Shown: positions 33,472 to 42,705 of the stretch, piece after piece
How the letters are laid out: each line of letters begins with the position of its first letter
How positions within the stretch are numbered: the first letter of the stretch is position 1
NCBI RefSeq assembly: GCF_014651015.1
Contig: NZ_BMWB01000010.1
Coordinates: 155,101 to 219,100, forward strand
DNA: 64,000 nt
Direction of reading: 5' to 3'
Origin: Streptomyces xantholiticus
GTDB taxonomy: Bacteria > Actinomycetota > Actinomycetes > Streptomycetales > Streptomycetaceae
Translations under genes and position numbers: made by a program
The notes under the pieces: model-generated
Seen by the model: the letters and a program-made list of their open reading frames with translations, nothing else
The model's database searches: none
What the model was told of the DNA's origin: nothing

Positions 33472-35064
33472 CTACTTGGCGGTGCTGACCGGCGCGTCTT
33501 CGCCCAGAAGCCTGCCGTCCGAAGTCTCGAACTGCTGCTTGAACGCGGAGATGGCGTCAGCGACGGACTGGAGGGTGTCGTCCGACATCTTGCCGCCCTC
33601 GGCGATGCTGGTCAGGAGCTCCTTGCGCTCACGGCGCAGGTGCTCCAGCAGCTCGGCCTCGAAGCGACGGATGTCCGCGACCGGGACGTCGTCCATCTTG
33701 CCGGTGGTACCGGCCCAGACGGAGACGACCTGCTCCTCGACGGGCATCGGCTGGTACTGGCCCTGCTTCAGCAGCTCGACCATGCGCTTGCCGCGCTCCA
33801 TCTGAGCCTTGGAGGCCGCGTCCAGGTCGGAACCGAAGGCGGCGAACGCCTCCAGCTCGCGGTACTGGGCGAGGTCCACGCGCAGTCGGCCGGAGACCTG
33901 CTTCATGGCCTTGTGCTGGGCGGAACCACCCACACGGGAGACCGAGATACCGACGTTCAGGGCCGGACGCTGACCGGCGTTGAACAGGTCGGACTCCAGG
34001 AAGCACTGGCCGTCGGTGATGGAGATGACGTTGGTCGGGATGAACGCCGACACGTCGTTCGCCTTGGTCTCGACGATCGGCAGACCCGTCATCGAACCGG
34101 CGCCCATGTCGTCGGAGAGCTTGGCGCAGCGCTCCAGCAGACGCGAGTGCAGGTAGAAGACGTCACCCGGGTAGGCCTCACGGCCCGGCGGGCGGCGCAG
34201 CAGCAGGGACACGGCGCGGTAGGCGTCGGCCTGCTTCGAGAGGTCGTCGAAGATGATGAGGACGTGCTTGCCGTCGTACATCCAGTGCTGGCCGATGGCC
34301 GAGCCGGTGTACGGGGCGAGGTACTTGAAGCCGGCCGGGTCGGACGCCGGGGCGGCGACGATCGTCGTGTACTCGAGCGCGCCGGCCTCTTCCAGGGCGC
34401 CGCGCACGGACGCGATGGTCGAGCCCTTCTGGCCGATGGCGACGTAGATGCAGCGGACCTGCTTCTTCGGGTCGCCGGAACGCCAGTTGTCGCGCTGGTT
34501 GATGATCGTGTCGACGGCCAGGGCGGTCTTGCCGGTCTGGCGGTCACCGATGATCAGCTGACGCTGGCCACGGCCGATCGGCACCATGGCGTCGACGGCC
34601 TTGTAGCCGGTCTGCATCGGCTCGTGCACCGACTTACGGGCCATGACGCCCGGGGCCTGCAGTTCAAGGGCACGGCGGCCCTCGGTCGCGATCTCGCCGA
34701 GGCCGTCGATCGGGGTGCCGAGCGGGTCGACGACGCGACCCAGGTAGCCCTCGCCGACGCCGACCGAGAGGACCTCACCGGTGCGGGTGACCGGCTGACC
34801 CTCCTCGATGCCGTTGAACTCGCCGAGGACGATCGCACCGATCTCGCGCTCCTCGAGGTTGAGGGCGAGACCGAGGGTGCCGTCCTCGAACTTCAGCAGC
34901 TCGTTCGCCATGGCCGAGGGAAGACCCTCGACCTTCGCGATACCGTCGCCGGCCAGGCTGACCGTGCCGACCTCCTCGCGCGAGGCCGCGTCCGGCTGGT
35001 ACGACTGGACAAAGTTCTCCAGCGCATCCCGGATCTCCTCCGGCCGGATCGTGAGCTCCGCCAT
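33472..35064 (-). CDS. atpA: ATP synthase alpha subunit
   Basis: A 530-aa non-catalytic F1 subunit. Walker A GDRQTGKT lies near residue 170; PGREAYPGDVFYLHSRLLER and ISVSRVGGSAQHKAMK are conserved alpha segments. The ATG at 35064 is chosen because MAELTIRPEEIRDALENF is the usual N-terminus and AGGGAACCC lies just upstream. It is 136 bp from atpH; a hairpin CTGGGGG/CCCCCAG (35111-35128) sits in that gap. Confidence 0.97.
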   Translation of the reverse strand: MAELTIRPEEIRDALENFVQSYQPDAASREEVGTVSLAGDGIAKVEGLPSAMANELLKFEDGTLGLALNLEEREIGAIVLGEFNGIEEGQPVTRTGEVLSVGVGEGYLGRVVDPLGTPIDGLGEIATEGRRALELQAPGVMARKSVHEPMQTGYKAVDAMVPIGRGQRQLIIGDRQTGKTALAVDTIINQRDNWRSGDPKKQVRCIYVAIGQKGSTIASVRGALEEAGALEYTTIVAAPASDPAGFKYLAPYTGSAIGQHWMYDGKHVLIIFDDLSKQADAYRAVSLLLRRPPGREAYPGDVFYLHSRLLERCAKLSDDMGAGSMTGLPIVETKANDVSAFIPTNVISITDGQCFLESDLFNAGQRPALNVGISVSRVGGSAQHKAMKQVSGRLRVDLAQYRELEAFAAFGSDLDAASKAQMERGKRMVELLKQGQYQPMPVEEQVVSVWAGTTGKMDDVPVADIRRFEAELLEHLRRERKELLTSIAEGGKMSDDTLQSVADAISAFKQQFETSDGRLLGEDAPVSTAK

Positions 35065-35200
35065 CTGGGTTCCCTGCTCTCCTTGTTGGGCCCGAAGTTT
35101 CTTTGGGGGTCTGGGGGCCGACCCCCAGGAATCTTCTGCAATCTCTGCACGGCCCAACCGGGCCGCTGGTCTTGCTGTTCTGTTGCTGCGCTGTGCGCCG

Positions 35201-36016
35201 TCAGCCGGCCATGCGGCGGGTCGCCTCTTCGAGACGCTCCGCGACGGTGCCGTTGATGATCTCGTCACCGACCCGCACCGAGATCCCGCCGAGGACCGCG
35301 GGGTCCACTTCGAGATTGAGGTGCATCTCACGGCCGTACACCCGTGCCAGCCCCGCTCCGAGACGCTGCTTCTGCGCCTCGGTCAGCGGCACCGCCGAGG
35401 TGACGACGGCGACCATCCGGTCCCTGCGCGCCGCGGCGAGCTTGGACAGGGACTCGAGTCCCGCCTCCAGGCTACGTCCCCGCGGATGCGTGACGAGACG
35501 GACGACCAGACGCTCGGTGACCGCATCGGCCTTGCCGCCGAGCAGGCTGCCCAGCAGCTCGCCCTTGGCGGACGCCGTGGCCGACCGGTCAGTCAGCGCC
35601 GACCGCAGTTCGGTGCTGGACGAAAGGATCCGGCCGAACCGGAACACCTCGTCCTCGACGTTGTCGAGCACACCGGTCTTCTGCGCCGCGGTGAGGTCTG
35701 CGGTGTTCGCCAGCTCCTCGAGCGAGTCGACCAGGTCACGCGACTGCGACCAGCGGGAGCGGACCATGCCCTTCAGCAGGTCAACGGTCTCGCCGCCGAC
35801 CTGACCGCCGAAGACGCGTCCGGCCAGCTCGGCCTTGGCGTCGGCGGCCTGCGCCGGGTCGGTGAGGACCCGACGCAGCGACACCTCACGGTCGAGCAGC
35901 GCGGTGACGGCAGCCAGCTCGCCGGCGAGCTTCGCCGCGTCGACCGACGTGTTGTCGGTCAGCGCGTCGAGGGACTCGTGCGCGGCGGCCAGCGCCTCGC
36001 GGCTGGCTCCGTTCAT
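35201..36016 (-). CDS. atpH: ATP synthase delta subunit
   Basis: A 271-aa OSCP-type subunit, longer than the 180-aa E. coli form, as is usual in actinobacteria. The C-terminal segment GGISVRVGDEIINGTVAERLEE is the conserved delta signature. Part of the peripheral stalk on top of F1. Its ATG overlaps the atpF stop by four bases (ATGA). Confidence 0.96.
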   Translation of the reverse strand: MNGASREALAAAHESLDALTDNTSVDAAKLAGELAAVTALLDREVSLRRVLTDPAQAADAKAELAGRVFGGQVGGETVDLLKGMVRSRWSQSRDLVDSLEELANTADLTAAQKTGVLDNVEDEVFRFGRILSSSTELRSALTDRSATASAKGELLGSLLGGKADAVTERLVVRLVTHPRGRSLEAGLESLSKLAAARRDRMVAVVTSAVPLTEAQKQRLGAGLARVYGREMHLNLEVDPAVLGGISVRVGDEIINGTVAERLEEATRRMAG

Positions 36017-36558
36017 CGCGAAACCTCGGCCTTCGCCTCGAGCTCGTCGAGGAAGCGGTCGATGGTGCGGCTCTGGCGGGCGTGGTCCTCGAGGGACTCG
36101 CCGACCAGCTTGCCGGCCAGGTCGGTGGCGAGCTTGCCCACGTCCTGACGCAGTGCCGCGGCCGCGGCCTTGCGGTCGGCCTCGATCTGGGCGTGGCCGG
36201 CCGCGATGATCTCCTCACGCTGCCGCTGGCCTTCCGCCTTCATCTCCTGGATGATCGCGGTGCCCTGCTCGGTCGCCTCCTGGCGCAGCCGAGCGGCCTC
36301 GTGACGGGCCTCGGCGAGCTGCGCCTTGTACTGCTCAAGGACGCTCTCGGCCTCGGTCTTGGCGGCGTCGGCCTTCTCGATACCGCCTTCGATGGCCTCG
36401 CGGCGCTCTTCCAGAACCTTGTTGATGTTCGGGAGGAGCTTCTTGGCGAGGAAGCCGAAGACGATGACAAAGGCGATCAGACCGATGACAAGCTCGGGAA
36501 TCGGCGGGATGAGCGGGTTTTCCGCACCTTCCTGCGCGAGCTGAACCAGGGGGTTCAC
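36013..36558 (-). CDS. atpF: ATP synthase b subunit
   Basis: A 181-aa peripheral stalk protein. One N-terminal membrane helix (ELVIGLIAFVIVFGFLAKKL) is followed by a long charged coiled coil to the C-terminus. The GTG at 36558 is preceded by AAAGG. It overlaps atpH by four bases and follows atpE by 39 bp. Confidence 0.96.
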   Translation of the reverse strand: MNPLVQLAQEGAENPLIPPIPELVIGLIAFVIVFGFLAKKLLPNINKVLEERREAIEGGIEKADAAKTEAESVLEQYKAQLAEARHEAARLRQEATEQGTAIIQEMKAEGQRQREEIIAAGHAQIEADRKAAAAALRQDVGKLATDLAGKLVGESLEDHARQSRTIDRFLDELEAKAEVSR

Positions 36559-36597
36559 ATCAGTGCCTTTCGTCGGTTCGACTGGTCGCAGTTCGTC

Positions 36598-36822
36598 TTA
36601 GTAGACGAACGGCATGACCAGACCGATGAGGGCGAGGGCCTCACAGAAGGCGAAGCCGAGGATCTGGTTGGCGCGGATCAGACCGGCAGCCTCGGGCTGG
36701 CGGGCAAGAGCCTGGGTGCCGTTACCGAAGATGATGCCGACGCCGACGCCGGGGCCGATGGCCGCAAGGCCGTAGCCGACCGAGCTCAGGGAACCTTCGA
36801 CAGCAGCAAGGGTCTGGGACAT
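36598..36822 (-). CDS. atpE: ATP synthase c subunit
   Basis: A 74-aa proton-carrying ring subunit with two membrane helices joined by the polar loop ALARQPEA. The proton-binding carboxylate is Glu61 in FAFCEALALIG. The glycine-rich first helix (GPGVGVGIIFG) allows tight ring packing. Normal length for the family. Confidence 0.97.
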   Translation of the reverse strand: MSQTLAAVEGSLSSVGYGLAAIGPGVGVGIIFGNGTQALARQPEAAGLIRANQILGFAFCEALALIGLVMPFVY

Positions 36823-36890
36823 GCCAGTTCTTCCTTCTCTTTACGGACCGGCGGGGGTTGGCCACCGGACGATTTGGACAGCGAGGGGGC

Positions 36891-37712
36891 TCAGTGGTGC
36901 TCGGCGAGCGCGCCCTGGATGTAGGTGCAGGTCAGGAGCACGAAGACATAGGCCTGAACTGCCTGGATGAAGAGCTCGAAAGCCGTCATCACGATGACCA
37001 TGACGAACGAGACACCCGCGTAGGCAATACCGATCCCGTTCAGCAGGTACCAGCTGGCGATCGTGAACAGCAGCAGCAGGGTGTGCCCCGCGAACATGTT
37101 CGCGAAGAGTCGCACGGCGTGCGTGAAGGGACGCACCAGGAGGTTCGAGAAGAGCTCGATGAAGGCGGCGAGGTAGGCCACCGGGCCGAGCGACTTGTCG
37201 AAGCCCGTGACGTTCTTCCAGAAGCCGACGAATCCATGACGCTTGAAGGTCAGGGAGACCCAGGTGAAGTAGACGAGCAGAGCCAGCACCAGGGGGTACG
37301 AGATGATCGACGTCACCGGGAACTGGGCGAGCGGGATGATCGACCAGAGGTTCATCATCCAGACGAAGAAGAACAGCGCGACCACGAACGGGACGTACTT
37401 CTCGCCCTCGCGCTTGCCGATCGTCTCGTAGACGACGCCGCGGCGGATGAAGTCGTAGCCGGACTCGGCGACCATCTGCAACTTGCCCGGGACGACCTTC
37501 GGGTTGCGGAAAGCAGCCCAGAAGAACCCGACGATGATGATGGAGCCGAGAAGCGCCAGAAGCATCGTCTTGTTGAAGTACAGATTGCTGTCCCCGTTGC
37601 CCCAGAGCGGCTCGAACAGGAACGAGTGCAGGCCCGGTGCCGGAAAGCCACAACCGTCGAAGATGTGGCAGTCGGTCTCGAAGGCGAGCACCTGCGTCGG
37701 GTCAGCACTCAC
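36891..37712 (-). CDS. atpB: ATP synthase a subunit
   Basis: A 273-aa proton-channel subunit with about six membrane helices. The essential Arg lies in FSNLLVRPFTHAVRLFANM, and the last helices contain FELFIQAVQAYVFVLLTCTYI, the canonical region. The GTG at 37712 is chosen because AAGGAG sits 6-7 nt upstream. Spacing to atpE is 68 bp. It follows atpI after 225 bp. Confidence 0.96.
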   Translation of the reverse strand: MSADPTQVLAFETDCHIFDGCGFPAPGLHSFLFEPLWGNGDSNLYFNKTMLLALLGSIIIVGFFWAAFRNPKVVPGKLQMVAESGYDFIRRGVVYETIGKREGEKYVPFVVALFFFVWMMNLWSIIPLAQFPVTSIISYPLVLALLVYFTWVSLTFKRHGFVGFWKNVTGFDKSLGPVAYLAAFIELFSNLLVRPFTHAVRLFANMFAGHTLLLLFTIASWYLLNGIGIAYAGVSFVMVIVMTAFELFIQAVQAYVFVLLTCTYIQGALAEHH

Positions 37713-37937
37713 CGCGGGCTCCTTCAGCGTGGCGCATAGGTACGGCAACCTCGTTGTGTCGGCGCGGCACGCAGCCGCGGGTCGGCACTGGACTGGTGTT
37801 TCGAATGGTGGGGCGGCTGTGGGGCATCAAGCCTCGCGAATAAGCAGGCGTCAGCTCAGATGCCCGCGCCCGCGATGCCGCAGTTGGCACCGGACGATAG
37901 CAGGATCCCGAACGCGCACTTATACCGGCCCTACCCC

Positions 37938-38375
37938 TCACGACGACTGCCCCTCGTTTCCGGGCTTGTTGCCGGTAGAGGAGTCGGGTTCGACGTAAAG
38001 GATCTTGGCCTTCATATGGGCGCGGGTCTGCGCACCGATCCAGACGAGGGTCAGTGCGACCAGCGTGATGGCGAAGGCCTTGGGGTTGAACAACGTGGTG
38101 TTCTTGAACATCGCAACAAAGATGAACAGCAACAGCAACTGCGCCGTATAGAGCATCAGACCCATGGCCTGGAACAGCTGCGGCAGCGACTTCGCCACGC
38201 GCTGCAGGACGTACAGCCCGATGCCCATGAAGAGGATCACCACCAGCGTGGCCACGATCGCCCCGATCGCGCCCTTGCCGCCCGCGACCACGGCACTGAC
38301 GACGGCGGCAATCGCGCCGGCGGCTGCGGTGGGTACGGCGGCATGGATAAGGGTGCGTGCGTCGGTGGACGGCAT
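37938..38375 (-). CDS. atpI: AtpI-like membrane protein
   Basis: A 145-aa protein with four predicted membrane helices, upstream of atpB as atpI usually is. AtpI helps assemble the c-ring in some bacteria; sequence conservation is low, so the call rests mainly on position and topology. The start is an ATG at 38375. The 393-bp region before it must contain the operon's main promoter. Confidence 0.8.
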   Translation of the reverse strand: MPSTDARTLIHAAVPTAAAGAIAAVVSAVVAGGKGAIGAIVATLVVILFMGIGLYVLQRVAKSLPQLFQAMGLMLYTAQLLLLFIFVAMFKNTTLFNPKAFAITLVALTLVWIGAQTRAHMKAKILYVEPDSSTGNKPGNEGQSS

Positions 38376-38768
38376 GGCGGCATCTCCGCTTACTGGTGGG
38401 GGCAGGTGTCGTCATGGACGAGCGTAGGCCCGGTCCCGAGATGGGCCTCGGGGGCCAACGAACCGTCGCACTACGGTCCTTCGGCGCTGTCTCCGGGTCT
38501 CGTGAACGGTATCACAAACTATTTGATGAGGTCTTTACCCAGTGGTGTGCCAACTCTCACACATGAGAGTGAACGCGCCCGTGTGTGCACGACAACGGTC
38601 CGCTATGCGTGGTAATGACCTGTTTATGCTCGGCCACCGAGTCCACTCGGCCGGGCGCCCTCGGTCATTCCACCCGCAAGCGCACCCGTCAGCGGCTGCC
38701 GTTGACGGCTCACACAGAGGCGCAGAGCGCGAGGCCCTTCGGCCGGGCGCCCTCAGCTGGGCGGTGCT
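38376..38768. other. Spacer with atp operon promoter region
   Basis: No gene is supported. The promoter of the atp operon should lie near 38380-38560 on the minus strand, but no consensus pair stands out. ACTCTC and GAGAGT around 38551-38568 form a short inverted repeat. The rest is the tail region of the upstream transferase gene. Confidence 0.4.
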
Positions 38769-40115
38769 TCACCCGCGTGTGCCGGCCTTCCGCCGGTCCG
38801 GGAAGCGTGAACGGGCGCCGATGGCGGTCGCTCCGTTGACGCCGTTGACGCCCACACGGACGGGCACCCGCTCCGCGTCCTGCTCGTCCATGGTCTGCGG
38901 CTGGGAGGCAGCCCCTTGCGCCAGGGCCGGGACCGCCTGCGTCCTGCGCCGACGGCGGCGGTAGCGGGGCGGGACGAAGCTCTCGGCCCAGCCCGGGGCG
39001 CGCGGGGTGAAGCGCGGGAGGAGCAGCAGGACCAGGCCGACCGCGCTGAGGCCGACGACCGCCAGCACGATCCAGATCACCGAATGCACCGAGTAGGCCA
39101 CGACGCCGAAGGCGATCAGCGCCGACCAGAAGTACATGATCAGCACGGCCCGGCTGTGGGAGTGGCCGATCTCGAGAAGCCGGTGGTGGAGGTGGCCGCG
39201 GTCCGCGGCGAACGGTGACTGGCCCTTCCAGGTGCGGCGGACGATCGCCAGCAGCAGGTCCGCGATCGGGATGGCGATGATCGTGAGCGGCAACAGGAGC
39301 GGGATGAAGACCGGCAGCGCCGCGTGCGTGGCCTCCCGGGCGCCGCCCTCGTAGATCCGCAGGGCGTCCATGTCGACCTGTCCCGTCACCGAGATCGCGG
39401 CCGCGGCGAGGACCAGCCCGATGAGCATGGAGCCGGAGTCGCCCATGAAGATCCGCGCGGGGTGCATGTTGTGGGGCAGGAAGCCCAGGCACATGCCCAT
39501 CAGGATCGCCGTGAACAGGCTGGCGGGCGCAGCCGCCTCGATGCCGTAACTGACCCAGATCCGGTACGCGTAGATGAAGAACGCCGCCGCGGCGATGCAC
39601 ACCATGCCGGCGGCGAGGCCGTCCAGGCCGTCGACGAAGTTGACCGCATTGATGGTGATGACGACCAGGGCGACCGTGAGCAGGGTCCCCTGCCAGCTCG
39701 TCAGCGAGACGGTGCCCACTCCGGGCACCGGGATCCACAGGATCGTGAGTCCCTGAACGACCATGACGCCCGCGGCGATCATCTGGCCGCCCAGCTTGAT
39801 CAGGGCGTCGATCTCGAACTTGTCGTCCAGGACACCGATGATCCAGATCAGGGCGGCGCCGGAGAGCAGCGCCCTCGGTTCGTTGGACAGCTCGAAGACG
39901 CTGTTCAGGTTCTCCAGATGGTCGGCCACCAGCAGTCCGGCGCACAGACCGAAGAACATCGCGATACCGCCCAGCCTGGGCGTCGGTTCGCGGTGCACGT
40001 CGCGGGCGCGGATCTCCGGCATCGCACCGCTCGCGATGGCGAACTTCCTCACCGGACCGGTGAGGAGATACGTCACCGCGGCCGTGACACATAGCGTCAG
40101 CAGGTAATCACGCAC
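38769..40115 (-). CDS. WecA/MraY-family phospho-sugar transferase
   Basis: A 448-aa polytopic membrane enzyme (about 11 helices) that transfers a sugar-1-phosphate, usually GlcNAc-1-P, from a UDP-sugar to polyprenyl phosphate. Conserved loops are REPTPRLGGIAMF, the Asp-rich NFVDGLDGLAAGM and FMGDSGSMLIG, with His residues in the later loop RGHLHHRLLEIGHSHSRAV. A C-terminal cytosolic tail of about 80 residues is Arg/Pro-rich. The GTG at 40115 is chosen for the GGGG upstream and the first helix. It probably starts a wall glycopolymer; it is not the peptidoglycan MraY, which lies in another cluster in Streptomyces. Confidence 0.88.
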   Translation of the reverse strand: MRDYLLTLCVTAAVTYLLTGPVRKFAIASGAMPEIRARDVHREPTPRLGGIAMFFGLCAGLLVADHLENLNSVFELSNEPRALLSGAALIWIIGVLDDKFEIDALIKLGGQMIAAGVMVVQGLTILWIPVPGVGTVSLTSWQGTLLTVALVVITINAVNFVDGLDGLAAGMVCIAAAAFFIYAYRIWVSYGIEAAAPASLFTAILMGMCLGFLPHNMHPARIFMGDSGSMLIGLVLAAAAISVTGQVDMDALRIYEGGAREATHAALPVFIPLLLPLTIIAIPIADLLLAIVRRTWKGQSPFAADRGHLHHRLLEIGHSHSRAVLIMYFWSALIAFGVVAYSVHSVIWIVLAVVGLSAVGLVLLLLPRFTPRAPGWAESFVPPRYRRRRRRTQAVPALAQGAASQPQTMDEQDAERVPVRVGVNGVNGATAIGARSRFPDRRKAGTRG

Positions 40116-40244
40116 GGGCTGCCCCACAGGAATCGCTGGCCATCTCAGCCCCACACCTTAGCTGTGGTGGCCACATGCTTGAGGACATACCTGGGCCCGC
40201 GATGGTTGCACGGCGACCGTGGACGTGACAGCACAGCAATGCGG

Positions 40245-41507
40245 CTACCCCGGAAACGGCGGATGGCCCCCCACGAGTTCCTGCACCTTCTCGCGGAGGT
40301 CGCGCGCCGACGCCTCGTCCCGCAGGGCCGCCGTGAACAGGGCCGCGATCCGGCCCATCTCCGGCCTGCCCATGCCCTGGGTGGTGACCGCGGCCGTCCC
40401 GAGCCGGATGCCGCGGCCGTCCCCGTACGGGAGCGCACAGGTGTCCAGCACGATGCCCGCCGCGGCGAGCCGGCCGCGGGCCACCCTGCCCTCGACACCC
40501 AGCCGTGCCGGGTCCGCGCCGATGATGTGTGTGTCCGTGCCGTCCGTCAGCACGGCGAAGCCCTCCGCGGCGAGCGCCGCCGCGAGCTCCTTCGCATTGG
40601 CGACCACCTGGTGCGCGTACGCCGTGAACGCGGGCGTCGCCGCCTCGCCGAACGCCACCGCCTTCGCGGCGATGGTGTGCATCTGCGCGCCGCCCTGCGT
40701 GAACGGGAAGACCGCCCGATCGATCCGCTCCGCCAGCTCCGAACCGCACAGGATCATCCCGCCGCGCGGCCCCCTCAGCACCTTGTGCGTGGTGGCACAC
40801 ACCACGTCCGCGTACGGGACCGGGTTCGGCGCCGCGCCGCCGGCGACGAGGCCGATGGGGTGCGCGGCGTCGGCGATCAGATAGGCGCCGACCTCGTCCG
40901 CGATGTCGCGGAACTGCTCGTAGTCGAGGTGCCGGGGGTAGGAGATCGATCCGCAGACGATCGCCTTCGGCCGGTGCTGGCGGGCCAGGTGACGCACCTG
41001 GTGGTAGTCGATCAGCCCGGACTCCGCGTCCACCCCGTAGCCGACGAAGTCGAACCAGCGGCCGGAGAAGTTTGCGGGAGAGCCGTGGGTGAGGTGTCCG
41101 CCGTACGGGAGGCCCATGGCGAGCACGGTGTCGCCGGGGCGCAGCAGGGCGGCGTACGCCGCGAGGACGGCGGAGGAGCCGGAGTGGGGCTGCACGTTCG
41201 CGTGCTCGGCGCCGAAGAGCGCGGTGGCGCGCTCGATCGCGATGCGCTCGGCGGCGTCGACCAGTTCGCAGCCGCCGTGGTGGCGGGCGCCGGGGTAGCC
41301 CTCGGCGTACTTGTTGGCGAGCGGCGAGCCGAGGGCGGCGAGGACCGCGGGCGAGGTGAAGTTCTCGGCGGCGATGAGCTGCAGCGTGGTGGCCTGGCGC
41401 TGCGTCTCGCCGATGAGGATGTCCGCGATCCGGGGGTCCTGACGGCGCAGTGCGTCGAGGCCGGGGGCGGCAGTGCGTTGGGCGGGCGCTTCACGGGTGA
41501 CGGACAT
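40245..41507 (-). CDS. glyA: Serine hydroxymethyltransferase paralogue
   Basis: A 420-aa PLP enzyme of the SHMT family, which interconverts serine and glycine with tetrahydrofolate. PLP Lys242 is in ATTHKVLRGPRGG, with Asp213 and His216 in IADAAHPIG. It departs from the canonical enzyme. The loop normally reading YPGKRYYGGCEYVD is YPGARHHGGCELVD (residues 71-84), so the catalytic Tyr pair is His-His. DMAHIAGL is replaced by DAAHPIGL. Length is normal and Tyr67 is kept. It may be a specialised or altered paralogue. The ATG at 41507 fits family length. Confidence 0.85.
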   Translation of the reverse strand: MSVTREAPAQRTAAPGLDALRRQDPRIADILIGETQRQATTLQLIAAENFTSPAVLAALGSPLANKYAEGYPGARHHGGCELVDAAERIAIERATALFGAEHANVQPHSGSSAVLAAYAALLRPGDTVLAMGLPYGGHLTHGSPANFSGRWFDFVGYGVDAESGLIDYHQVRHLARQHRPKAIVCGSISYPRHLDYEQFRDIADEVGAYLIADAAHPIGLVAGGAAPNPVPYADVVCATTHKVLRGPRGGMILCGSELAERIDRAVFPFTQGGAQMHTIAAKAVAFGEAATPAFTAYAHQVVANAKELAAALAAEGFAVLTDGTDTHIIGADPARLGVEGRVARGRLAAAGIVLDTCALPYGDGRGIRLGTAAVTTQGMGRPEMGRIAALFTAALRDEASARDLREKVQELVGGHPPFPG

Positions 41508-42024
41508 GTCGGCTCCGGTGCTCGGGCCTGTGCGGCCACTCCAATGTAGAACCGGGGCGGGCGGGGCGCGCGGTGTGTGCGGGGACCGGGTCACGGGGCT
41601 CGCGGGCCGCTGCACGGGGGCCGTTTGCCCCCCACGCCGTCCCCCTACGCCTGACGGCGCGGCGGTATCCCCAACCCGAACAGGGCTCCGCCCGGACCCG
41701 TTTCGGGGGCTCCTCCCCCAACTGGCGGCCTGGCGACCCCCACCCGGACGCCCGCCCCCCAAACGCCGGCGAAGCTGGATTCGCCCGGCGGGCCGTCCGC
41801 CGCGGGGCGGCAACTCCAGCGCGTCCGGGGTACCTCGACGCCTGCCAGGTCGTAGGAGGAGAGGGGAGGACGCCGCGCGGAGCGCGGTGTCGGAGGCCCG
41901 GGGCGGAGCCCCGTCCCTGGGTGGGGTGCCACCCAGGGACCTGGCGTCAGGAGGAGGGGTGGGAACAAGCGCGCCGCCCGGGGCTCGGGGCTCCCCCGGC
42001 AGTGGGGACGGCCCGCCGCAGGCG
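41508..42024. other. 517-bp intergenic region
   Basis: GC-rich, with long but meaningless open frames. It contains the terminator at 41913-41940 and presumably the glyA promoter next to 41507. No gene is supported. Confidence 0.5.
41913..41940 (-). terminator. Hairpin terminator ending the prfA-to-phosphatase operon
   Basis: GTCCCTGGGTGG (41913-41924) pairs exactly with CCACCCAGGGAC (41929-41940), a 12-bp stem with a GGTG loop, 85 nt past the phosphatase-like gene stop. Confidence 0.8.
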
Positions 42025-42705
42025 TCAGCGGGACGGGACGCCCGTGAGAGCGGTGACCACCGGGTCCAGCGCCTGGTGGATCTCGTCGCCGATCGAGCGG
42101 AAGAACGTGATCGGCGCCCCGTACGGGTCGAAGACCTCGTCCGCGTCCGGGCTCGGCGCCAGCAGCCACCCGCGTAGCGCGGCCGCCGCACGCACCAGCG
42201 CGCGCGCACGTTCGACCACGCCCTCCTCACGGGGGTCGGGCAGGGTCGCCGGGTCTATGGCGCGCACGAGGCGGGTGAACTCCTTGAGCGTGAAGGTCCG
42301 CAGGCCGGCCGAGTGGCCCATGGAGATGACCTGCGCCCGGTGGTCACGCGTGGCCGTCAGCACCAGGTCCGCGCGGATGACGTGCTCGTCGAGCAGTTCG
42401 CGTCCCACGAAACCGGTCGCGTCCGCGCCGAAGTCCGCGAGGACGATCTCGGCGTTGGCCTCCATCGGGGCGCCCTCATGGCCCCAGGTGCCGGCGCTCT
42501 CCACGATCAGGCCGCCGATGGGGGTCCCCCCGGCGTAGCCAGGGGGAGGACCACCGAGGCGGTCGCTCAGGGCATGGCGGGTCAGCCGCTCGGTGATGGG
42601 CGAGCGGCAGACGTTGCCGGTGCTGACGTGGAGGATGCGGAAGGTCGAGGCCGTGCTGCCCGTACTGCTGGTCTCCGCTATGCCACGCCCCAGTGGGGCC
42701 GTCAA
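42025..42705 (-). CDS. Low-molecular-weight phosphatase-like protein lacking the nucleophile Cys
   Basis: A protein of about 226 aa with the LMW protein-tyrosine/arginine phosphatase fold. The P-loop reads HVSTGNVCRSP (residues 26-36): the second Cys, Arg34 and Ser35 are present, but the nucleophilic first Cys is Ser28. The acid loop VFDPYGAPITFF near the C-terminus is kept. A Gly/Pro-rich insertion follows the P-loop. It overlaps the sua5 stop (TTGA), so the TTG at 42705 is the likely start. In Bacillus the arginine phosphatase gene ywlE also lies close to the sua5-like ywlC. This copy may be a binding-only pseudophosphatase. Confidence 0.8.
   Translation of the reverse strand: MTAPLGRGIAETSSTGSTASTFRILHVSTGNVCRSPITERLTRHALSDRLGGPPPGYAGGTPIGGLIVESAGTWGHEGAPMEANAEIVLADFGADATGFVGRELLDEHVIRADLVLTATRDHRAQVISMGHSAGLRTFTLKEFTRLVRAIDPATLPDPREEGVVERARALVRAAAALRGWLLAPSPDADEVFDPYGAPITFFRSIGDEIHQALDPVVTALTGVPSR

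Noticed and set aside
41573..41900. Open frames in the spacer upstream of glyA
   Set aside because: Pro/Arg-rich translations without motif or start signal; the segment is dominated by self-complementary GC runs and the terminator next to it.
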